NCBI GenBank assembly: GCA_014376915.1
Contig: JACMQP010000305.1
Coordinates: 1 to 5,337 of the forward strand
Direction: 5' to 3'
From: Ramlibacter sp.
GTDB lineage: Bacteria > Pseudomonadota > Gammaproteobacteria > Burkholderiales > Burkholderiaceae
DNA length: 5,337 nt
The position numbers were made by a program, and so were the translations under genes. Position 1 is the stretch's first letter; each line of letters starts with the position of its first letter. Under the pieces are notes generated by a model. It saw only the letters and a list, made by a program, of their open reading frames with translations, was not told the DNA's origin and made no database searches. Below, in pieces: positions 1 to 5,337 of the stretch.

Positions 1-864
1 CCGTTCGCGCGCTTCCTGCCAGTCACCATCGCTCCAGCTCCGCAGCTCGTAGAAATTGCCGCCGGTGGCCAGCGAGTTGCCGCCGTCCATCATGATGCTC
101 TGCCCCGTCAGCCAGTCGCACTGGCCGGGCGCCATCAGGAACGTCGACAGGTTCTGCAACTCGCTCATCTTGCCGGGGCGGGCCATCGGGTTGCCCTTGA
201 TGCTGCGCGCGCCGGGCTGCTCGCCCGGGTTCAGCCGCTTGCTCATGCCTTCGGTGGGGATCTCGCCGGGGCCGACCGCGTTCAGGCGCACGCCGAACTT
301 CGCCCACTCCACCGCCAGCGACTTGGTCATCACCTCGATGCCGGCCTTGCTCATGGCAGACGGCACGACATAGGGCGAGCCGTTGTCGACCCAGGTGACG
401 ATGATGCTCACGACGTTGCGGTATGGCTGGCCGGCTTTCCAATTGCCGGCCTTGGCATCGGCCACCCAGCGCTTGCCGATCGCCTGCGTGACGTAGAACG
501 TGCCGTGGAACACGATGTTGGCGATGGCATCGAAGGCGCGCGGCGACAGGCTCTCGGTCGGCGCGATGAAATTGCCGGCGGCGTTGTTGACCAGGCCCGT
601 CAGGCCGCCGCCCTGAAACAGCGCATCGACCATTTCCTCGACCTGCTGCGCGATCCGGATGTCGACGCCGAAGGTGTCGATCCGGCGGTCGGGAAACCTG
701 GCTCGCCAGGCCTGCGCCGTCTCGTCGCAGACCGACTTGCGGCGGCCGCAGATCGCGATGTCGGCGCCCAGCGCCAGGAAGTTCTCGGCCATCGCCTGGC
801 CGAGCCCGGTGCCACCCCCGGTAACGAGGATGCGCTGGCCCTGCATGAGTTGGGACTGGAACAT
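1..864 (-). CDS. SDR-family oxidoreductase, 2,4-dienoyl-CoA reductase-like (3' end cut by window edge)
   Basis: The frame opens with ATG at 864 and runs 288 codons to the edge without a stop. It is a Rossmann-fold short-chain dehydrogenase/reductase. Visible features are the cofactor loop TGGGTGLG (residues 15-22), a basic pair R41-R42 after the second strand that suggests NADPH, D68, the NNAAGN motif (93-98), SAMSK with K173, the PG motif (199-200) and a C-terminal DGG (260-262). NNAAGNF, VVPSA-x-x-KAG and the C-terminal stretch resemble mitochondrial 2,4-dienoyl-CoA reductase (DECR1) as I recall it. That family reduces dienoyl-CoA intermediates in beta-oxidation of unsaturated fatty acids. 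By that comparison only about 10 residues are missing. The usual YxxxK tyrosine is Ser169, as in DECR1, but the DECR1 catalytic Tyr position is Trp158, so activity and substrate are uncertain. An AGGAG Shine-Dalgarno lies 7 bases before the start. The gene follows the spoVR gene on the same strand after 220 bases, so it may have its own promoter. SDR assignment is firm; the dienoyl-CoA role is inferred. Confidence 0.9.
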   Translation of the reverse strand, partial: MFQSQLMQGQRILVTGGGTGLGQAMAENFLALGADIAICGRRKSVCDETAQAWRARFPDRRIDTFGVDIRIAQQVEEMVDALFQGGGLTGLVNNAAGNFIAPTESLSPRAFDAIANIVFHGTFYVTQAIGKRWVADAKAGNWKAGQPYRNVVSIIVTWVDNGSPYVVPSAMSKAGIEVMTKSLAVEWAKFGVRLNAVGPGEIPTEGMSKRLNPGEQPGARSIKGNPMARPGKMSELQNLSTFLMAPGQCDWLTGQSIMMDGGNSLATGGNFYELRSWSDGDWQEARER

Positions 865-867
865 GGC

Positions 868-888
868 GGATCTCCTGCGATGAGATCC
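868..888 (-). promoter_or_regulatory. Perfect 7-bp inverted repeat overlapping the SDR ribosome binding site
   Basis: Reading on the minus strand, GGATCTC (888-882), a 7-base spacer and GAGATCC (874-868) form a perfect inverted repeat that ends 3 bases before the ATG at 864. The Shine-Dalgarno AGGAG (876-872) lies partly in the loop and partly in the 3' arm, so folded RNA would hide it. It could instead be a DNA operator for a dimeric repressor. The symmetry is directly seen; any regulatory role is inferred. Confidence 0.45.
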
Positions 889-890
889 CC

Positions 891-919
891 AGTCTAGGCC
901 GATGCCCGCCCGACGTTAG
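891..919 (-). promoter_or_regulatory. Weak sigma70-like promoter candidate for the SDR gene
   Basis: On the minus strand CTAACG (919-914) and TAGACT (896-891) are separated by 17 bases. They match the -35 and -10 consensus at 3 of 6 and 4 of 6 positions. Transcription would start at about 885, giving a leader of only about 20 bases. The match is poor and rests mostly on the -10 element and on the need for a promoter after a 220-base gap. Confidence 0.25.
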
Positions 920-933
920 TCGCGCGGGTTACT

Positions 934-967
934 GCGACCAGCGCCCTGGCCGGCGTGCTGGTCTCGC
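934..967 (-). repeat. Intergenic inverted repeat, hairpin-forming, no U-tract
   Basis: GCGA (934-937) pairs with TCGC (964-967) and CCAGC (938-942) with GCTGG (957-961), leaving a 2-base bulge. GCC (943-945) can also pair with GGC (952-954) inside the loop. The stem is strong and GC-rich, but neither side is followed by a T-run, so it is not a canonical intrinsic terminator. It could protect the 3' end of the spoVR transcript or act with Rho. No coding frame with a start codon covers it. Confidence 0.35.
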
Positions 968-1067
968 TCGCCGCCGGCCGCTAGGCTGGCGCAGAGACCG
1001 AACGTGCGACAGCGCAGGGGGCGGAACGGGCTCCGGTGGCCAAGGACCGCGCGGCGGCAACGGAGCG

Positions 1068-1089
1068 CCTGGCGTCCTGACGCCTCAGG
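1068..1089 (-). repeat. Two overlapping hairpins at the spoVR stop codon
   Basis: Just at the TGA (1087-1085), the minus strand carries GGCGTC-AG-GACGCC (1084-1071), extended by CCT/AGG outside a 2-base bulge. It also carries a competing palindrome CCTGA-GGCG-TCAGG (1089-1076). The two share bases and cannot form together. No U-tract follows, so a classical terminator is unlikely. The base symmetry is seen directly; function is unknown. Confidence 0.35.
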
Positions 1090-2608
1090 GGTGCGCGGTC
1101 GGCGTCACTTCCCAGTGCTGCAGCACGCGGTCCTGGGCGTCGACGCTTTCCAGCCGCACCCGGAAGCCCCAGAGCCTGGCCACGTGCCTGACCACTTCTT
1201 CTGCGCTGTTGTCGAGCGGCCGGTCGTTGTGGCGGGTGTGGCGCAGCGTCAATGAGCGGTCGCCGCGCAGGTTGACGTTCCACACCTGGATGTTGGGTTC
1301 GCGCGCGCTCAGGTCGTGCTGCCGGGCCAGTGATTCGCGGACCCGCCGATAGCCGGCGTCGTCGTGGATCGCGGCCACCTCCAGTTCGCGCGAGGCGGCA
1401 TCGTCGACGATCGAGAACAGCCGGAACTCGCGCATCAGCCGCGGCGACAGGTACTGGCCGATGAAGCTCTCGTCCTTGAAGTGCCGCATCGCGTAGTCCA
1501 GCGTCTTGAGCCAGTCGCTGCCGGCGATCTCCGGAAACCACTCCCGATCCTCGTCGGTCGGGTGTTCGCAGATGCGGCGCAGGTCGGTGAACATCGCGAA
1601 GCCGAGCGCATACGGGTTGATGCCGCTGTAGCCCGGGTGCGTCACCGGCGGCTGGAACACCACGTTGGTGTGGGAGCTGAGGAATTCCATCATGAAGCCG
1701 TCGGCCAGCTGGCCCTGCTCGTACATCTGGTTCAGGATCGTGTAGTGCCAGAACGTGGCCCAGCCCTCGTTCATCACCTGCGTCTGGCGCTGCGGATAGA
1801 AATACTGCGCCACCTTGCGCACGATCCGCACGATCTCGCGCTGCCACGGCTCCAGCAACGGCGCGTTCTTCTCGATGAAGTACAGGATGTTCTCCTGCGG
1901 CTCCTCCGGAAAACGGCGCTGCTCCTTCTTGAACTGCTTGCCCGGCGACTTCGGCAAGGTGCGCCACATGTCGTTGATCTGCTGTTGCAGGTAGGCCTCG
2001 CGGTCCTTGCGGCGCAGTTCCTCCTCGACCAGCGAAATCTTCTGCGGCCGGCGATAGCGGTCGACGCCGTAGTGCATCAGGGCGTGACAGCCGTCCAGCA
2101 CTTCCTCCACCGCGTCCAGGCCATGCTTCTCCTCGCATTCGGCGATGTAAGCCTTGGCATAGACCAGGTAATCGATGATGGAGCTGGCGTCGGTCCACAT
2201 CCGGAACAGGTAGTTGCCCTTGAAGAACGAGTTGTGGCCGAAGCAGGCGTGCGCCATCACCAGCGCCTGCATCGGCATGGTGTTTTCTTCCATCAGGTAG
2301 GCAATGCAGGGATCGGAATTGATGACGATCTCGTAGGCCAGCCCCATGTGGCCGCGCCGGTAGTTCTTCTCGCTGGAGATGAACTGCTTGCCGAACGACC
2401 AGTGCCGATAGTTCACCGGCATGCCGACCGAGGCGTAGGCGTCGAGCATCTGCTCGGCCGAGATCAGTTCGAGCTGCACCGGATAGGTGTCGAGGCCGAA
2501 GCCTTGCGCGGTTTTCTTGATCGCATCGAAGTAGGTTTCGATCAGCTCGAACGTCCAGTCCGAGGGGTTCGGAAGGCGCTCCTTGCGGGTGACAGCTGGT
2601 TCGCTCAT
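1085..2608 (-). CDS. ycgB: SpoVR family protein (YcgB-like)
   Basis: This is a complete 507-residue protein, close to the roughly 510 residues of E. coli YcgB. The start at 2608 is chosen because a GAGGGGG Shine-Dalgarno lies 6 bases upstream, the product begins MSEPAVTRKERLPNPSDWTF with SpoVR-like sequence directly after, and the length fits. The open frame continues to 2794 only by running into yeaH. Conserved-looking blocks are the YRHWSFGK region (67-74), MAHACFGHNSFFK (118-130) and MNEGWATFWHY (279-289), followed by NPYALGFAMF (331-340). The His and Glu residues in the middle two blocks (H120, H125, E281, H288) could bind a metal, but this is my inference. No signal peptide or membrane segment is evident, so it is probably cytosolic. 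SpoVR was named for a Bacillus spore-cortex phenotype; in non-sporulating Proteobacteria its molecular role is not established, and YcgB is a stationary-phase (RpoS-type) protein in E. coli. It is the last gene of the prkA-yeaH-spoVR operon. Confidence 0.95.
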   Translation of the reverse strand: MSEPAVTRKERLPNPSDWTFELIETYFDAIKKTAQGFGLDTYPVQLELISAEQMLDAYASVGMPVNYRHWSFGKQFISSEKNYRRGHMGLAYEIVINSDPCIAYLMEENTMPMQALVMAHACFGHNSFFKGNYLFRMWTDASSIIDYLVYAKAYIAECEEKHGLDAVEEVLDGCHALMHYGVDRYRRPQKISLVEEELRRKDREAYLQQQINDMWRTLPKSPGKQFKKEQRRFPEEPQENILYFIEKNAPLLEPWQREIVRIVRKVAQYFYPQRQTQVMNEGWATFWHYTILNQMYEQGQLADGFMMEFLSSHTNVVFQPPVTHPGYSGINPYALGFAMFTDLRRICEHPTDEDREWFPEIAGSDWLKTLDYAMRHFKDESFIGQYLSPRLMREFRLFSIVDDAASRELEVAAIHDDAGYRRVRESLARQHDLSAREPNIQVWNVNLRGDRSLTLRHTRHNDRPLDNSAEEVVRHVARLWGFRVRLESVDAQDRVLQHWEVTPTAHP

Positions 2609-2614
2609 GGGTAG

Positions 2615-2621
2615 CCCCCTC
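2615..2621 (-). promoter_or_regulatory. Ribosome binding site that fixes the spoVR start
   Basis: GAGGGGG on the minus strand lies 6 bases before the ATG at 2608, inside the 25-base gap after the yeaH stop. It favours this ATG over a longer upstream extension and over the GTG at 2633, which directly follows the yeaH TGA but opens a different frame. Confidence 0.7.
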
Positions 2622-2633
2622 AGGGTAAAACAC

Positions 2634-3902
2634 TCAGCCCGGGGTCGGGGTTTTCTTGAACAGCTCTCGGAACACCGGGAAGATCTGCGACGCCGTGACG
2701 ATCTTTTGCATGGCGAAGTGCGGGTTGGCGTCCCGCACCCGGGTGTACTCTTCCCACAGGTTCTGGTCCTCGTCGGCGACCTGCACGTAGGCAAAGTAGC
2801 GGCACAGCGGCAACAGCTTGCTGTCCAGCAACTCGCGGCACTTGGACGAATCCTGCTGCCAGTTGTCGCCGTCCGAGGCCTGGGCGCCGTAGATGTTCCA
2901 TTCGCTGGAGTTGTACCGGGTGCGGATCACCTCGTGCATCAGGATGAGCGCGCTGGACACCACGGTGCCGCCGCTCTCGGCGGCGTGGAAGAATTCTTTC
3001 TCGGTCACCTCCGCGGCCTGGGTGTGGTGCCGGATGAAGATCACGTCGGTCTGCTGGTAGTGCCGCGTGAGGAACAGGTACAACAGGATGAAAAAGCGCT
3101 TCGCCAGGTCCTTGCGCGCTTCGTCCATCGAGCCGGAAACGTCCATCAAGCAGAACATCGCGGCCCGGCTGGTGGGCACCGGCTCGCGAACGCGGTTGCG
3201 ATAACGCAGGTCGAACGGGTCGAGGAAAGGAACTCGCTTGAGCCGGTCGCGCAGCGCCTGGATCGCGGCCTGCACCGCGGCCAATTCCGTGCCTGGCGCA
3301 TCGCGCAATTCAAGTTGCTTCAAATGCTCTTCCAGCCGGCGCAGCTCCAGCCGCGCGTCGCCGCCCATCGCGATGCGCCGGCCCAGGGCGACGCGCATCG
3401 AGCGCACCACGTGGAGGCTGGTGGGATTGCCTTCCGAAACCAAACCGGCGCGGCGCGACTTCCATTCCGGCGCGTCGGCCAGCAACTGGGTGCGGATCAA
3501 CCGCGGCAGCGCCAGGTCGTCGAAGAAGTAGTTCATGAACTCGTCGCGACTGATGCGGAAGACGAAATCGTCCTCGCCGCTGCCGTCGGCCGAGGCGCCC
3601 TGCCCCTGACCGCTGCCGCCACCCTGCGGCTTGGCGATGCGGTCGCCCTTGACGTATTCCTGGTTGCCCGGGTGCACCATCTCGCGCGTGCCGCCGGCGC
3701 CGTGGTTGAAGGTGGGCTCGGAGACGTCACGCCGGGGCAGCGTGATATCGGTGCCCTGCTCGATGTCGCTGATGCTGCGGTCGCCGACAGCCTTGCGCAC
3801 CGCGTCTTTGATCTGGTCGCGGTAGCGCCGCAGGAACCGCTCGCGGTTGCCGATGGATTTGTTCTTTCCCGACAGGCGCCGATCGATCACCTGGTGCAGC
3901 AT
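2634..3902 (-). CDS. yeaH: YeaH/YhbH family (UPF0229, DUF444) VWA-domain protein
   Basis: This complete 422-residue protein is about the size of E. coli YeaH (427). The N-terminus MLHQVIDRRLSGKNKSIGNR is basic and family-typical. A Gly/Ser/Gln-rich linker spans roughly residues 93-110, followed by the block FVFRISRDEFMNYFFDDLALP (113-133). A charged, probably helical stretch (about 183-223) leads into a C-terminal von Willebrand A domain. The MIDAS is intact: D254-x-S256-x-S258 in MDVSGSM, T313 in GGTVVSSAL and D344 in ASDGD. It is therefore likely to bind Mg2+ and a partner protein. In E. coli YeaH acts with the kinase YeaG (PrkA) in the response to sustained nitrogen starvation. Here it lies 52 bases after prkA and 25 bases before spoVR, consistent with co-expression. 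The ATG at 3902 is chosen for its GGGAG Shine-Dalgarno and family N-terminus; the open frame extends to 4085 only inside prkA. It is predicted cytosolic. Confidence 0.96.
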   Translation of the reverse strand: MLHQVIDRRLSGKNKSIGNRERFLRRYRDQIKDAVRKAVGDRSISDIEQGTDITLPRRDVSEPTFNHGAGGTREMVHPGNQEYVKGDRIAKPQGGGSGQGQGASADGSGEDDFVFRISRDEFMNYFFDDLALPRLIRTQLLADAPEWKSRRAGLVSEGNPTSLHVVRSMRVALGRRIAMGGDARLELRRLEEHLKQLELRDAPGTELAAVQAAIQALRDRLKRVPFLDPFDLRYRNRVREPVPTSRAAMFCLMDVSGSMDEARKDLAKRFFILLYLFLTRHYQQTDVIFIRHHTQAAEVTEKEFFHAAESGGTVVSSALILMHEVIRTRYNSSEWNIYGAQASDGDNWQQDSSKCRELLDSKLLPLCRYFAYVQVADEDQNLWEEYTRVRDANPHFAMQKIVTASQIFPVFRELFKKTPTPG

Positions 3903-3908
3903 GGGGAT

Positions 3909-3913
3909 CTCCC
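3909..3913 (-). promoter_or_regulatory. Ribosome binding site that fixes the yeaH start
   Basis: GGGAG on the minus strand lies 6 bases before the ATG at 3902, in the 52-base prkA-yeaH gap. It supports this start over longer in-frame alternatives inside prkA. I see no terminator hairpin or convincing promoter in this gap. Confidence 0.65.
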
Positions 3914-3954
3914 GGCGGCTGGTGGGCACGACTGGATACTCCGGTCCCTTTTCT

Positions 3955-5337
3955 TCACGAGCTCTTGCGCACGCGCAGATACCACTCGCACAGCAGTCGA
4001 ACCTGCCGGTGCGTGTAGCCCTTCTCGACCATCCGGTTGACGAAGTCCTCGTGCTTCTTCTGCTCGTCGGCGCTGGCCTTGGCATTGAACGAGATCACCG
4101 GCAGCAGGTCTTCGGTGTTGGAGAACATCTTCTTCTCGATCACCGTGCGCAGCTTCTCGTAGCTGGTCCAGACCGGGTTCTTGCCGGCGTTGCTGGCGCG
4201 GGCCCGCAGCACGAAGTTGACGATCTCGTTGCGGAAGTCCTTGGGATTGGACAGCCCGGCGGGCTTTTCGATTTTCTCCAGCTCCGCGTTGAGCGCCCCG
4301 CGGTCGAAGATCTCGCCGGTGTCGGTGTCGCGGAACTCTTGGTCCTGGATCCAGAAGTCGGCGTAGGTGACGTAGCGGTCGAAGATGTTCTGTCCGTACT
4401 CCGAGTACGACTCGAGATACGCCGTCTGGATTTCCTTGCCGATGAACTCCGCGTAGCGGGCCGACAGGTGTTCCTTGATGTACGAGAGATACTTCTGCTC
4501 GACCTCGGCCGGGAACTGCTCGCGCTCGATCTGCTGCTCCAGCACGTACATCAGGTGCACCGGGTTGGCGGCAATCTCGGTGGAATCGAAGTTGAACACC
4601 TTGGAGATGATCTTGAAGGCGAAGCGGGTGGAGACGCCCGTCATCCCTTCGTCGACGCCGGCGTAATCGCGGTATTCCTGGTAGCTCTTGGCCTTGGGAT
4701 CGGTGTCTTTGAGGTTCTCGCCGTCGTAGATCTGCATCTTGGAGAAGATGCTTGAATTTTCTGGCTCTTTCAGCCGCGTCAGCACCGAAAACTGGGCCAT
4801 CATCCGCAGCGTGCCGGGCGCACACACGGCGTCCTTGAGTGACGAATTGCGCACCAGCTTGTCGTAGATCTTCACTTCCTCGGTTACCCGCAGGCAGTAC
4901 GGCACCTTGACGATGTAGATCCGGTCGAGGAAAGCCTCGTTGTTCTTGTTGTTCTTGAATGCCTTCCACTCGCTTTCGTTGGAGTGCGCCATCACGATGC
5001 CGTCGAACGGGATCGCGCCGAAGCCTTCGGTGCCCTTGAAATTTCCTTCCTGCGTCGCGGTGAGCAGCGGGTGCAGCACCTTGATCGGCGCCTTGAACAT
5101 CTCCACGAACTCAAGCAGGCCCTGGTTGGCCAGGCACAGGCCGCCGGAATAGCTGTAGGCATCCGGGTCGTCCTGGGCGAAAGTCTCGAGCTTGCGGATG
5201 TCGATCTTGCCGACCAGCGCCGAGATGTCCTGGTTGTTCTCGTCGCCCGGCTCGGTCTTGGCAATGCCGACCTGCTTGAGGATGGACGGGTAGCGCTTGA
5301 CGACCTTGAACTTGCGGATGTCGCCCCCGAACTCCTC
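3955..5337 (-). CDS. prkA: Serine protein kinase PrkA (YeaG), C-terminal 460 residues; 5' end outside window
   Basis: The frame is open from the right edge (codon at 5337-5335) to TGA at 3957-3955, giving 460 residues. Full-length YeaG is about 644, so roughly 184 N-terminal residues, including the P-loop, are missing. The first residues, EEFGGDIRKFKVVKRYPSIL, align with E. coli YeaG from about residue 185. Recognisable segments are AKTEPGDENNQDISALVGKID (26-46), the Walker B-like NQGLLEFVEMFKAP (71-84), HSNESEW (118-124), NNKNNEAFLDRIYIVKVPYCLR (129-150), the KEPENSS-to-DYAGVDEG region, and the ending LCEWYLRVRKSS. PrkA is a cytosolic AAA+ protein with Ser/Thr kinase activity; an ATP-dependent protease activity has also been proposed for the Bacillus protein. 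In enterobacteria it is induced in stationary phase and nitrogen starvation. The apparent start at 5106 is an internal GTG in the conserved core, not the true start. It is the promoter-proximal gene of those visible in the operon; the promoter is outside the window. Confidence 0.97.
   Translation of the reverse strand, partial: EEFGGDIRKFKVVKRYPSILKQVGIAKTEPGDENNQDISALVGKIDIRKLETFAQDDPDAYSYSGGLCLANQGLLEFVEMFKAPIKVLHPLLTATQEGNFKGTEGFGAIPFDGIVMAHSNESEWKAFKNNKNNEAFLDRIYIVKVPYCLRVTEEVKIYDKLVRNSSLKDAVCAPGTLRMMAQFSVLTRLKEPENSSIFSKMQIYDGENLKDTDPKAKSYQEYRDYAGVDEGMTGVSTRFAFKIISKVFNFDSTEIAANPVHLMYVLEQQIEREQFPAEVEQKYLSYIKEHLSARYAEFIGKEIQTAYLESYSEYGQNIFDRYVTYADFWIQDQEFRDTDTGEIFDRGALNAELEKIEKPAGLSNPKDFRNEIVNFVLRARASNAGKNPVWTSYEKLRTVIEKKMFSNTEDLLPVISFNAKASADEQKKHEDFVNRMVEKGYTHRQVRLLCEWYLRVRKSS

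Noticed and set aside
23..442. Small open frames on both strands within the SDR gene region (for example 23-442 minus, 56-373 plus, 505-897 plus)
   Set aside because: The true SDR frame (864 to 1, minus) has no stop in the window and carries all SDR motifs; these are shadows of it.
865..1084. Possible small gene or RNA gene in the 220-base gap
   Set aside because: No open frame there has both a credible start and a ribosome binding site. The hydrophobic-looking plus-strand stretch at about 928-987 has no start codon. No tRNA-like fold is apparent.
1364..2614. 416-codon plus-strand open frame antisense to spoVR
   Set aside because: The composition (repeated His, Leu, Val, Arg and Asp runs) mirrors codons of the opposite strand. 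No motif or domain is visible, and the stop-poor frame follows from the G/C-rich third positions of spoVR.
981..2633. 550-codon open frame on the minus strand, starting with GTG right after the yeaH stop
   Set aside because: It overlaps spoVR in another frame. Its product is Arg/Ala/Gly/Pro-rich with no family resemblance, as expected for a GC-rich shadow, while the spoVR frame gives a recognisable full-length protein with a better Shine-Dalgarno.
2609..2794. N-terminal extension of spoVR to 2794
   Set aside because: The extra 62 residues overlap the end of yeaH, are Arg/Ser/Thr-rich, and would make the protein longer than the family norm.
2583..4040. 485-codon plus-strand open frame antisense to yeaH
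   Set aside because: It is another antisense shadow: it spans the yeaH gene and both flanking gaps, has no recognisable domain, and opposes a well-supported gene.
3903..4085. N-terminal extension of yeaH to 4085
   Set aside because: The added 61 residues lie almost entirely within prkA, are Arg/Thr/Ser-rich, have no counterpart in YeaH proteins, and the ATG at 3902 has its own Shine-Dalgarno.
3847..4969. Long plus-strand (3847-4755) and alternative-frame minus-strand (3887-4969) open frames within prkA
   Set aside because: Both lie inside the highly conserved prkA coding sequence and give low-complexity products without any family likeness.
5104..5106. GTG at 5106 as the start of prkA
   Set aside because: The reading frame continues upstream to the window edge with conserved PrkA sequence, so this is an internal Val in the AAA+ core.

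Overview
The window is a GC-rich, densely coding piece of a bacterial chromosome. All four recognisable genes lie on the minus strand, so they read from right to left. The protein sequences are closest to Pseudomonadota homologues. The PrkA part matches Escherichia coli YeaG over long stretches as I recall that sequence, and the strong G/C bias at third codon positions fits a betaproteobacterium (Burkholderiales-like) or a high-GC gammaproteobacterium. I cannot name the genus.

In transcription order: (1) positions 5337 to 3955 hold the C-terminal 460 residues of the AAA+ serine kinase PrkA (YeaG), whose N-terminus and P-loop lie beyond the right edge. (2) Positions 3902 to 2634 hold a complete YeaH/UPF0229 (DUF444) protein with a von Willebrand A domain and an intact MIDAS. 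(3) Positions 2608 to 1085 hold a complete SpoVR-family protein (YcgB). The gaps are 52 and 25 bases, each downstream gene has a good Shine-Dalgarno, and no terminator is visible between them, so this is almost certainly one operon. The prkA-yeaH-spoVR trio is a known, widely conserved stress/stationary-phase cluster in Proteobacteria. Its biochemical job is still poorly defined.

(4) A 220-base non-coding gap (865 to 1084) follows. It contains two hairpin-forming regions without U-tracts, a weak promoter-like sequence, and a perfect inverted repeat that overlaps the next ribosome binding site. (5) Positions 864 to 1 hold a short-chain dehydrogenase/reductase of the 2,4-dienoyl-CoA reductase type, cut by the left edge probably only a few residues before its stop. 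Its active site is unusual: a Trp sits where the mitochondrial enzyme has its catalytic Tyr.

I see no mobile elements, CRISPR arrays, RNA genes or plus-strand genes. The long open frames on the plus strand and in alternative minus frames are GC-rich shadows of these four genes. The most interesting points are the AAA+ / VWA / SpoVR module as a possible remodelling machine, the altered SDR active site, and the hairpin over the SDR start.
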